From Eubacterium sp. CAG:252 (GTDB taxonomy: Bacteria; Bacillota; Clostridia; Lachnospirales; Lachnospiraceae): DNA of 18,158 nt. The notes below the pieces were generated by a model. That model was not told the origin of the DNA and searched no databases. It saw nothing but the letters and a program-made list of their open reading frames with translations. Shown in pieces: positions 7,201 through 13,414 of this stretch; positions within the stretch are counted from its first letter, which is position 1, and each line of letters opens with the position of its first letter. Both the position numbers and the translations under genes were made by a program. The DNA lies in NCBI GenBank assembly GCA_000436535.1, contig FR886250.1, positions 1-18,158 on the forward strand. The letters are read 5' to 3'.

Positions 7201-9518
7201 GCAAGTTCAATAGTTCCGTTTGTGTTAGAAATGTCTACTGCTTCTACATTGTTTTCCTTATTAACTGTTGATTCCTGTGAATCAAGGTCGTACTTTGTTA
7301 CAGTACCATCTTCCTGTGTGATAACTGCATTAGTTGTCTGTGCAGAACCTACTGTAGCAACATACCACTTCTGGTCTGCTTCGCTCTTTACTTCTACTGT
7401 TGAAGTAGCATTTACAACGAAACCGTCACTGTTTCTTGTTGCTTCAACCTTGAACTCGTAGCTCTTTCCAGCCTCAAGACCTGTTACTGTATAATCTGCC
7501 TGATTAGCTGCAAGGTCTTTAACTGCATATGTGTAATCGCCTGTGCTTCCAGCTTCTCTGTAGCTTACTGCATAGCTGTCTGCATCTTCGATATTAACCC
7601 AGTCAAGGTATACACTTCCGTTACCCTTGTTCTGAGCCCATGTTATAACTGGCTTTCTTACTGCAAGTGTATAAGAACCATAATTGTATACTTCACTTGC
7701 CTTATCTGCTGAACCAACTCTCTGCGCAACTGCTGTAAATGTGTAATCACCTGACCAGAGTGGTGTAAATGTTACTGAATCAGCCTGAGCCTTAACATTA
7801 ATTGTAGATACTTCACATCCACCTTCAAGCATTGTAATCTTTACATTTTCAGCACCATTAAGTTCATCAATATTAGCTGTGAACTTAACTACGAAATTGC
7901 CATCTGCATCTGTTGTAACTGACTCGATAACAGGAGCTGTTATTGTATCCCATCCAACTGCCTGCTTATTTTCTTCTGGGTCATATTCTACCTTGATATC
8001 ATATATATCAGCACCCTTTTCGCTACCGATATAGTATGTACCTGGCTTAACATTTTCTACTGTATATGTTCCTATTTCATCTGTAGCGCCTAACTGACCT
8101 ATTGCTATACCTTCAGCAGCACCTGGCTTAGCATAGATAAGGTTAGTACCTTCACCAGATGCACCCTTAGCTGCTGCTACAAGAGTAATCTTAGCTGTCT
8201 TTTCAACATTAACCTTAATTGTTGCTGTTCCATCTGATAACTTAGTAGCTCCACTAAGCTGAAGCTTATTGTTATATGTAACACCCTTATATTCTGCTGG
8301 TGTTGCTAACTTGATAAATACATTCTTTGAACTCTTGCCGGCTACTGTGAAGTAACCATCTGTTCCAACTGCTGTATCTGCTGTTACCTTGAACTTGCCA
8401 TCTTCACCTGCATTAGAAACATCAAGGTCATTAGCGTTCATTTCATACTTTTCGATATACTTAACGCTCATATCAAATATATCAAGACCATTCTGAGCAC
8501 CAAACTTATATGTACCTGCTGGAAGCTCTACTGTGTACTTAGCTGCTGTACCCTTTTCAAATACTGCATCTGCAAGTGTAACTGCAGCACCGCCATCCTT
8601 AACATACTTTAATTCTGGAACTGCTGAACCCTTCTGGGCTGCTACTAATGTAAGTCTGAAGTCATTATCAGCTGTAAATGTAATTACTGACTTTTCTTTT
8701 CCATCTGTAAATGTTGGACTTCCATCAAGTCTTAATGATGTTGTAAGTGTTTCCTTACCGTAAGCTACTGACTGGTCAGCAACTAACTTTGTCTTATCAC
8801 CATTCTTGTATACATTGAAGAAACCTGATAATGTAGAGTCTGCTATAAGCTTACCATCACTGAATAATGATGTATCTACTGTTGTTCCTTCGATTGAATA
8901 TTCTGGTAAAAGGCTCTGAACTTCTACATATAAGAAGTCGCCACCATTATTACCACCTAACCAGTACTGACCTGCTTCATCAAGTGTGAATTCAATCTTA
9001 TTTACAGTACTTGGGTCATTTTCCATATCAATAGATACTGCCTTGCCATTAGCTGCAGCATACTGGAATGAATGTTTATCATTAACTGCCTTTACAGCAA
9101 CATAAGCTATAACCTTAACTGGCTCTGTTGTTGTAAAACCAAGTCCTGCCTGTCCATTATTAGTCTTTAATCCACCACCGAGATTAAGTGCCTGTGTATA
9201 ATCACCCATTTCGCAACTGCGTCCACCATCTGTGAACTGCTTTAATGAGTTCTTACTTCCTGTAGCACCGACAGTGAAGTAATCATCTGTTCCTACTTTA
9301 ATATCACCTGTAGCTGCTGCAAGCTTGCCATCTTCGCCAAACTGCTCAGCCTTGAGGTCTGCGGCATCCATAACGTATGCCTTTTTTGCGACTGTTGTTC
9401 CTTCACTTCCAGTAGTTTCTGCCGCAATGACAGTTGCTGGAACAGAAGGGAACATTCCTACTAACATAAGTACTGCACTAAACATGGCAAATACTCTGTT
9501 AAATGTCTTCTTCTTCAT
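4212..9518 (-). CDS. Large surface-anchored multidomain pectate lyase (PL9)
   Basis: A 1768-residue secreted protein with AGGAGG (9529-9524) in front of ATG. Order of parts: signal peptide (1 to about 33, ending near VIAA); three related modules of about 150 residues (about 48-200, 207-355, 358-512); an FN3 domain (about 622-711); a jelly-roll-like region (about 717-960); a right-handed beta-helix (about 1068-1455); an acidic C-terminal domain (about 1488-1640); a Pro/Thr/Lys stalk (about 1660-1700); and a membrane anchor (1741-1760) with a KKKR tail. The beta-helix fits polysaccharide lyase family 9. NDADGF (Asp1233) and DDGWD (Asp1257, Asp1258, Asp1261) match the calcium-site spacing of Dickeya PelL, and Lys1306 in GFKLGG matches its catalytic base. 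Expected activity is calcium-dependent beta-elimination of polygalacturonate at the cell surface. It is transcribed alone from a promoter at 9724-9752. Endo or exo mode is not readable. Confidence 0.9.
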   Translation of the reverse strand: MKKKTFNRVFAMFSAVLMLVGMFPSVPATVIAAETTGSEGTTVAKKAYVMDAADLKAEQFGEDGKLAAATGDIKVGTDDYFTVGATGSKNSLKQFTDGGRSCEMGDYTQALNLGGGLKTNNGQAGLGFTTTEPVKVIAYVAVKAVNDKHSFQYAAANGKAVSIDMENDPSTVNKIEFTLDEAGQYWLGGNNGGDFLYVEVQSLLPEYSIEGTTVDTSLFSDGKLIADSTLSGFFNVYKNGDKTKLVADQSVAYGKETLTTSLRLDGSPTFTDGKEKSVITFTADNDFRLTLVAAQKGSAVPELKYVKDGGAAVTLADAVFEKGTAAKYTVELPAGTYKFGAQNGLDIFDMSVKYIEKYEMNANDLDVSNAGEDGKFKVTADTAVGTDGYFTVAGKSSKNVFIKLATPAEYKGVTYNNKLQLSGATKLSDGTATIKVNVEKTAKITLVAAAKGASGEGTNLIYAKPGAAEGIAIGQLGATDEIGTYTVENVKPGTYYIGSEKGADIYDIKVEYDPEENKQAVGWDTITAPVIESVTTDADGNFVVKFTANIDELNGAENVKITMLEGGCEVSTINVKAQADSVTFTPLWSGDYTFTAVAQRVGSADKASEVYNYGSYTLAVRKPVITWAQNKGNGSVYLDWVNIEDADSYAVSYREAGSTGDYTYAVKDLAANQADYTVTGLEAGKSYEFKVEATRNSDGFVVNATSTVEVKSEADQKWYVATVGSAQTTNAVITQEDGTVTKYDLDSQESTVNKENNVEAVDISNTNGTIELASQTSGKISDDEDGFSYYYTKIDPDTENFKLSATFTVTDTSKTPDNQTGFGVVAADTLGINNWGSVDYVHKYFNYASSMVYSSKSTYPCMRNVTGYTSADSSNNDGVDRVVTKSDFKNTKTSFEADATYEFSLEKTDNGYTAVCNGEELKSDDNSFTSVQEDGTVVVGVMVSRKIGVKISNIKFTKSESKGITANDSADEKVKPSGRVYSSNTVGAAEYEFIYVPNCDGTLKVTGPDGQAYEEVLSAGDAARVNVAVNIGDNKISYTFAPAASDKITSTDELTGDVTVKRAVYGEENGILVVSPEGMSDGDGTEAKPLNLATAVQYAQPGQTIVLKDGIYKDWISIQRSVSGTADKMITLVAENTGKAVFEGVGLSIIGSYWHVYGIYVKDSTGVGIQINGNNNIIEMCTVEHSANTGIQISRSGSSDNKTGIKYKLWPTDNLVKNCESFDNCDAGRNDADGFAAKLTCGNGNKFYGCISHHNIDDGWDLYAKSVSGEIGLVTIENCVAYNNGWLTTDDITDANYEYGEGNGFKLGGGYLKGGHVLKNSITFDNHAKGITSNSCPDIKIYDCTSYNNSINNSAYNVGLNTKDSNKKEWVVNGLISINNEKNTKLEDLIPFALHSENNYIYNGSASYNSNGVEATDDWFVSVDTSVLPTRNEDGTINMHGVLELNESAPANSGARLDVTSADAISVQPSTVAPGKIEIADTVEKADTPAVKTELEVTDVLTPAEWEAYKGGADVKVTLDVNNADETVSDTDKKLVEDKVAEAVKDGVVGQYVDISINKTVGETTTEVTETNHPIAVSVTVPEKLINTDSTKTREYSIVRLHNGVAEVLEGAKTETVDGKLVISFSTDKFSTYVIVYKDTVNRNPGSDDGNKGDNKGDDNTPSTPDKPTEPTKPEKPVKPTNPTEPVTPTEPTKPAEPSTGDVTGNTDAATDNGAASNTDSTTAAATESGESTATGDMAHTAVYAVLAMVAAGLALAVVVYDNKKKRI

Positions 9519-9653
9519 AATTTCCTCCTATAAAAAGCTTAGTGATAATATTTCTAAGTAATTAACCGCCTTCGTGATTTTCAACAATTCCCGGATATAC
9601 GTCAATCAACAATTAAACATATTTTATACAAGTACGATTACATGAATTCATCT

Positions 9654-9683
9654 ACTTTGTATAATTTTTATAATTCACAAAGT
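9654..9683. repeat. Interrupted palindrome in the pectate lyase leader
   Basis: ACTTTGT and ACAAAGT form perfect 7-bp arms around a 16-bp A/T-rich centre that itself has AATT on both sides. It lies about 34-63 nt downstream of the predicted transcription start and could be an operator. Confidence 0.4.
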
Positions 9684-9723
9684 TTCTGTTAATATTTTTT
9701 AGAAACATTTCACAATGAGTTGA

Positions 9724-9752
9724 ATTATATAGTATTTCATAAGATAAAGCAA
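9724..9752 (-). promoter_or_regulatory. Promoter of the pectate lyase gene
   Basis: On the minus strand TTGCTT (9752-9747) is followed after exactly 17 bp by a perfect TATAAT (9729-9724). This is the clearest sigma-A promoter in the window. Start of transcription is expected near 9717. Confidence 0.75.
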
Positions 9753-9771
9753 GCATTTTGGCATAAGTTTT

Positions 9772-9793
9772 TAACATTTTTGTAACATTTTTG
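9772..9793. repeat. Exact tandem 11-bp repeat upstream of the pectate lyase promoter
   Basis: TAACATTTTTG occurs twice in a row (9772-9782 and 9783-9793), at about -55 to -76 from the predicted start. The one-helical-turn period on one face of the DNA is the arrangement seen for AraC-type activators or response regulators binding direct repeats. A third AACATTT lies at 9704-9710. Confidence 0.6.
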
Positions 9794-9827
9794 ACAGAAT
9801 ATGTCTTTTAACCTCTCTCGTTATCTC

Positions 9828-10184
9828 TTATATCTCCCCTGTCCTCTGCTTTGAATACCTTTTTATCCAGCCATCCTCTGTATACAATTCTCCCGCCAGA
9901 CCGTCACTTTCTTCAACAAGATTTTCTTCATTTAATAGTAATTTGAGCTCTTCATGGTCTTCAAACATACATAACATATTGTGAATACTTAAATCTGTAA
10001 CCTGCTCAATTATCCTATACATAATCTCACGCTGTGATTCATTTAATGTCTGGACATCCTTATATAATTGCTGCGAAGACTCACCCTTCATATTACCTTT
10101 TACTCTGTCATCAAAAAGACTGATTGTCCTATCCCTCACCTCATTAATAAATATCTCACCAAATAAATCTAGATTATTGCTCAT
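9828..10184 (-). CDS. Small acidic protein of unknown function
   Basis: A 118-residue frame beginning at ATG 10184 with a strong AGGAGG site 9 nt upstream, which supports it as a real gene. I do not recognise the family. It has no signal peptide or membrane segment and is predicted to be cytoplasmic, mostly helical and acidic. Segments of note are RDRTISLFDDR (17-27), a helical middle part, and a C-terminal YTEDGWIKRYS. It sits between rsmI and the pectate lyase on the same strand, behind a long hairpin and a dispersed repeat, and is separated from the lyase by that gene's own promoter. I see no clear terminator after it. It may be a lineage-specific gene read through from the rsmI operon or from an unseen promoter. 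Confidence 0.65.
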   Translation of the reverse strand: MSNNLDLFGEIFINEVRDRTISLFDDRVKGNMKGESSQQLYKDVQTLNESQREIMYRIIEQVTDLSIHNMLCMFEDHEELKLLLNEENLVEESDGLAGELYTEDGWIKRYSKQRTGEI

Positions 10185-10212
10185 ACTTTATTTCCTCCTG
10201 TCTTAAACAACA

Positions 10213-10254
10213 AAGTGGAAGAAAATTACACATACTTATAATTCCCTTCCACTT
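10213..10254 (-). terminator. Long hairpin between rsmI and the small unknown gene
   Basis: Arms 10213-10228 and 10239-10254 form a 16-bp stem with a 10-nt loop. As minus-strand RNA all 16 positions pair, two as G-U. As plus-strand RNA those two are A-C mismatches, so the structure belongs to the minus transcript. The tail after it is TTGTTGTTT on that strand, a weak U tract, so it may be a leaky terminator for the rsmI operon or an attenuator for the gene starting at 10184. Confidence 0.55.
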
Positions 10255-10278
10255 ATATACTTTTTATATTATTTTGCC

Positions 10279-10360
10279 TTTGTTTGTATCTCAGATACAT
10301 TTCATAGATTATGAAAACTCTGTTTTTCTAACGCGGACATACTTGTTCAATATTTTTATA
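10279..10360 (+). repeat. Dispersed intergenic repeat, family 2, copy Y
   Basis: This copy begins TTTGTTTGTATCTCAGATAC and aligns over about 82 bp with the reverse complement of 13216-13297 with few gaps. The start is nearly identical (palindrome TGTATCT-C-AGATACA at 10285-10299, then ATAGATTATG), followed by shared GTTTTTCT, GGACATA and AATATTTTTA blocks. It also contains TTTCATA-GAT-TATGAAA, a second perfect dyad. Confidence 0.7.
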
Positions 10361-10408
10361 GTAGAAAATTAGATATCCCTCATAACATCAATTCTTCACA
10401 AGGAACCC

Positions 10409-11323
10409 TTAATTCTCCAGCAGCTTATTATATATATCCCTCTTAGACACTCCTCTGTCCTTAGCTGCTGCCTTCATAGCCTCTTTCTTATCCATTCCCT
10501 GGTTTATATACATTTCTACGTGCTCACGCTCTGACATTGATTTCCACTTATCCTGCTCCTCCTGCTTTATCACATCACGACTCTTGCCGGCTATGACAAG
10601 CACATACTCGCCTCTTGGTTCATTGGCTTCGTAGTACTCACACGCTTCGTCAAGCGTAGTAACCATGCTGTTCTCATACCTTTTCGTAAGCTCCTTGCAT
10701 ATGGTCAACGCACGTTCGCCGCCAAGCACTGCACTAAGCTCCTTAAGAGTCTTTAGCAGCCTATGAGGTGCTTCATATATAATCATTGTCCTTGTTTCAG
10801 ACTCTAGCTCTGCAAGTACATCTTTTCTTTCATTCTTATCTGCTGGCAGAAATGCCTCAAATGCAAATCTTCTTGTCGCCTGTCCTGACATCGTAAGTGC
10901 AGTTATACACGCCGCTGCACCCGGAACACTTGATACCTTTATGCCTGCCTCAAGTGCCTGTCTTACAAGCTCTTCACCTGGGTCTGATATGCCGGGAGTT
11001 CCAGCATCGGTTATAACCGCCACAGTTTCACCTTTAAGCATTTTCTCAACAAGTGTCTTTGCCTTATCATACTTGTTGTACTCATGATAGCTTGTCATCG
11101 GCGTACTTATCTCAAAATGATTAAGCAGCTTTATACTGTTTCTTGTATCCTCTGCGGCTATTACATCCGCCTCTTTCAATATCCTTAACACCCTGAAAGT
11201 TATATCCTCAAGATTACCTATCGGAGTGGCACACAGATAAAGCTGTCCGGCTCCCGTATGGCTCTGTACACCTCCAGCCGTCACCTCATCATAAGCCTCC
11301 ACGCCCTGCTCTTTAATATCCAT
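10409..11323 (-). CDS. rsmI: 16S rRNA (cytidine1402-2'-O)-methyltransferase
   Basis: A 304-residue member of the SAM-dependent tetrapyrrole-methylase fold. Diagnostic blocks in order are ATPIGNLEDIT near the N-terminus, AEDTRNS, DAGTPGISDPG (SAM site), PGAAACITAL, FAFEAFLP, YEAPHRL and RGEYVLVIAG. Together these identify RsmI, which 2'-O-methylates C1402 in the ribosomal P site. ATG at 11323 was chosen because GAGGATT lies at ideal distance and it gives the usual short N-terminus. The frame is open further upstream: an ATG at 11380 with AGGAAA in front would overlap the trmN6 stop and add 19 residues. It is the last gene of the ricT-trmN6-rsmI run. B. subtilis has yazA directly upstream; here no such gene is present. 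Confidence 0.93.
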   Translation of the reverse strand: MDIKEQGVEAYDEVTAGGVQSHTGAGQLYLCATPIGNLEDITFRVLRILKEADVIAAEDTRNSIKLLNHFEISTPMTSYHEYNKYDKAKTLVEKMLKGETVAVITDAGTPGISDPGEELVRQALEAGIKVSSVPGAAACITALTMSGQATRRFAFEAFLPADKNERKDVLAELESETRTMIIYEAPHRLLKTLKELSAVLGGERALTICKELTKRYENSMVTTLDEACEYYEANEPRGEYVLVIAGKSRDVIKQEEQDKWKSMSEREHVEMYINQGMDKKEAMKAAAKDRGVSKRDIYNKLLEN

Positions 11324-11372
11324 ATTAATCCTCATTTCTGCGCACATTTTTTTACATCTTCTAATATGCACA

Positions 11373-12131
11373 TTATACATTTGTTTCCTGCATCCCATAC
11401 ATTTCAAGAAGCTCTCCTGTATAGCTTCCATCTGCATTGTATACAATAAGCGGCTTTTCCACCTTAAGCTGTGACCTTCCGCCCTTAACTGCCTCTATAA
11501 GCACCATATTGGCTGGCTTGTCTGCGTGCGGATACACCATCCTCATTCTCTTTGGCTCTAAGTGATTACTGTTCATCGCCGCAAATATATCTGCAAGTCT
11601 TGATGGTCTGTGTACCATATACATATGTCCTTTGACCTTAAGACACTTTGATGCCTCTCTTATCACATCCTCAAGGCTGCATAGAAGCTCATGCCTTGCT
11701 ATAGCCTTTGCGCTGTCAGGGTTCACTATACCGTGATTTTCATTCATATATGGTGGATTGCTTGTTACTACATTAAAAGAAGCCCCACCGAATATACGTG
11801 AAGCTTCCTTAATATCGCCCTGAACCATATTTACATGGTCCAAAAGATTATTCATCTTGACATTTCTTACTGCCAGGTCATAGCTTATATCCTGAATTTC
11901 AAGTCCTGTATACATTCCACCCGGATTTTTAGCCTGCATAAGTATCGGTATTACACCGTTACCCGTTCCTAAGTCTAACACCTTGTCAGTCTTTCTGGCA
12001 CTTGCAAATGTAGATAACAAAACCGCATCCATACCAAAACAGAACACTTCTGTATTCTGAATTAACTTAAGATTATCCCTGCACAAATCATCTATTCTCT
12101 CATTAGCATTAATCTTAACATCAGTCATCAT
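11373..12131 (-). CDS. trmN6: tRNA1(Val) A37 N6-methyltransferase family protein
   Basis: A 252-residue class I SAM methyltransferase. VLDLGTGNG (residues 51-59) is the SAM-binding glycine loop, LEIQ (77-80) supplies the acidic ribose-binding residue, and NPPY (125-128) is the amino-methyltransferase catalytic motif. The early ERIDDL and FCFGMDAVLL blocks are typical of the TrmN6/YfiC/YabB family. The ATG at 12131 (or the next codon, 12128) is preferred: it overlaps the last codons of ricT by 11 nt, which suggests coupled translation. The frame extends upstream only to a TTG at 12170. In B. subtilis yabB occupies the same place, but yabA, which lies between ricT and yabB there, is missing here. 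Substrate is by family similarity. Confidence 0.88.
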   Translation of the reverse strand: MMTDVKINANERIDDLCRDNLKLIQNTEVFCFGMDAVLLSTFASARKTDKVLDLGTGNGVIPILMQAKNPGGMYTGLEIQDISYDLAVRNVKMNNLLDHVNMVQGDIKEASRIFGGASFNVVTSNPPYMNENHGIVNPDSAKAIARHELLCSLEDVIREASKCLKVKGHMYMVHRPSRLADIFAAMNSNHLEPKRMRMVYPHADKPANMVLIEAVKGGRSQLKVEKPLIVYNADGSYTGELLEMYGMQETNV

Positions 12132-13032
12132 TGATATGGGCTTTTCCTTCCTTTCTCTCAAGCTCTTCAAGTTCTTTTAATTCCTTGTCATCTATGTTCA
12201 TTCTGTCATTCTTTCTCTTAGGCTTGAACTTAATCTCGGCAACAGGATATTCCCTTATTTCCTTCTCATCGCCATCAAGAGTAACTATGACCTTAACAAG
12301 CTGTCTTAATACATTGACACTTGATACCTCACCTTTGAGCTTCTCAGGTGTAGTCACATAATCACCAACATTTGGAAGATGGCTGTTAAGCTCCTCATAA
12401 GTTTCCTGCTCGTTCTTAAGACAGCACATAAGTCTTCCGCACACACCCGATATCTTAGTAGGGTTGAGCGAAAGGTTCTGCTCTTTAGCCATCTTTATAG
12501 ATACCGGAACAAACTCAGGCATATAAGTAGCGCAGCACAGCGGTCTTCCGCATGAGCCTATGCCGCCAAGAATTTTAGTTTCATCCCTCACACCTATCTG
12601 TCTTAACTCGATACGTGTCTTAAACACTGCCGCAAGGTCTTTGACAAGCTCTCTGAAATCTATTCTTCCATCTGCTGTAAAGTAGAAGAGCACTTTATTA
12701 TTATCAAATGTATACTCAACCTTTATAAGCTTCATAGAAAGATTGTGTTTCTTAATCTTCTCTATGCATATCTTATAGGCTTCTTTTTCCTTTTCCCTGT
12801 TCCTGGCTTCTCTTGCATCATCCTCTGGTGTCGCTATTCTTATGATAGCCTTGAGTGGCTGTACTACCGCTGAGTCCTCAACTTCTCTTTCGCCAAGCAC
12901 TACATAACCATACTCGACACCTCTTGCTGTTTCCACTATAACGTGCTGACCTACTTCAACACTATATTTGCCAGGCGCAAAGAAATATATCTTTCCCACC
13001 TGTCTGAATCTAACTCCAACAACCTTAGTCAT
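12121..13032 (-). CDS. ricT: RicT/YaaT, PSP1-domain regulator of RNA maturation
   Basis: A 303-residue protein of the PSP1 (RicT/YaaT) family. In B. subtilis RicT works with RicA and RicF in the Y-complex, which stimulates RNase Y-dependent mRNA maturation and carries iron-sulfur clusters. The sequence begins VVGVRFRQVGKIYFFAPG. The family's cysteines are all present: C161, C166 and C167 in GSCGRPLCC, and C198, C203 and C204 in GVCGRLMCC. The C-terminus is a charged Glu/Lys helix. AGGAG lies 6 nt before ATG 13032. The stop overlaps trmN6. A perfect TATAAT (13077-13072, minus) without a good -35 may serve as a local promoter after the wide gap to holB. Confidence 0.93.
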   Translation of the reverse strand: MTKVVGVRFRQVGKIYFFAPGKYSVEVGQHVIVETARGVEYGYVVLGEREVEDSAVVQPLKAIIRIATPEDDAREARNREKEKEAYKICIEKIKKHNLSMKLIKVEYTFDNNKVLFYFTADGRIDFRELVKDLAAVFKTRIELRQIGVRDETKILGGIGSCGRPLCCATYMPEFVPVSIKMAKEQNLSLNPTKISGVCGRLMCCLKNEQETYEELNSHLPNVGDYVTTPEKLKGEVSSVNVLRQLVKVIVTLDGDEKEIREYPVAEIKFKPKRKNDRMNIDDKELKELEELERKEGKAHINDD

Positions 13033-13078
13033 TATCTCTCCTAATCTCTGATTAAAGTACTACAGATACATATTATAA

Positions 13079-13164
13079 TTGAGTGTCAAAAGTAAATTGC
13101 CACCCGCTACCGTATCAGAATTGCTGCATTGCCATACAATTCACACAATTCTTAAACACTTCAA
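13079..13164. repeat. Dispersed intergenic repeat, family 1, copy A
   Basis: About 86 bp that align with 15032-15119 at roughly 75-80% with one 2-nt gap. It starts with GTGTCAAAAGTAAATTGCCAC, shares GTATCAG, and contains the inverted pair AGAATTG (13117-13123) / CAATTCT (13146-13152). It lies 46 bp upstream of ricT. Confidence 0.72.
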
Positions 13165-13215
13165 TATCTGTAATCATTTACAATAAATATAATACAATAA
13201 CTATAAATGAGCAAA

Positions 13216-13297
13216 TTAAAAATATCTTACAATTATATCCATATCAGAAAAACACATTTTACGTAATCTATTAAAATGTATCTAAGATACAAACAAA
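13216..13297 (-). repeat. Dispersed intergenic repeat, family 2, copy X
   Basis: On the minus strand this matches 10279-10360. The palindrome TGTATCT-A-AGATACA is at 13277-13291, followed on the minus strand by TTTTAATAGATTACG, GTTTTTCT, GGATATA and AGATATTTTTA. Confidence 0.7.
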
Positions 13298-13414
13298 AAC
13301 AACTTATTTTGTGTATTTTTCTTTATTTACACATTTACAGTCAATAATTTAAACTGCTGCCATTCTGCTATTACCTAAACATCATCAAAGCACTTTAACT
13401 TTAATAACATAATA

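Larger units (their letters stand above)
9519..9827 (-). promoter_or_regulatory. Upstream regulatory region and leader of the pectate lyase gene
   Basis: This 309-bp gap has no gene. It contains the promoter at 9724-9752, a tandem 11-bp repeat at 9772-9793, an interrupted palindrome at 9654-9683 inside the leader, and two direct copies of AATTGTTGA on the minus strand 24 bp apart around 9580-9615. The leader from the predicted start near 9717 to the ATG is about 198 nt. I recognise no riboswitch in it. Confidence 0.5.
13033..13414. other. Intergenic region between holB and ricT carrying two repeats
   Basis: This 382-bp gap holds repeat A of family 1 (13079-13164) and repeat X of family 2 (13216-13297). 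Besides these I see only a weak hairpin TGTGTA/TACACA around 13310-13334. The 63-codon plus-strand frame across both repeats has no ribosome site and no recognisable product. Confidence 0.6.

Noticed and set aside
11324..11446. N-terminal extension of rsmI by 41 residues
   Set aside because: It would overlap trmN6 heavily and add Cys/Met-rich residues not expected in RsmI; GAGGATT before 11323 is the better start. A start at 11380 is still possible.
13065..13092. TTGACA plus TATAAT pair upstream of ricT as a promoter
   Set aside because: The two hexamers are only about 6 bp apart, so they cannot form one promoter; the TATAAT alone is a weak candidate.
13083..13274. 63-codon plus-strand frame in the holB-ricT gap
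   Set aside because: Runs through two non-coding repeats, lacks a ribosome site, and copy B does not preserve a matching frame.
13079..13297. Complete insertion sequence
   Set aside because: No transposase frame, no clear terminal inverted repeats with target duplications; only short repeat pieces are present.
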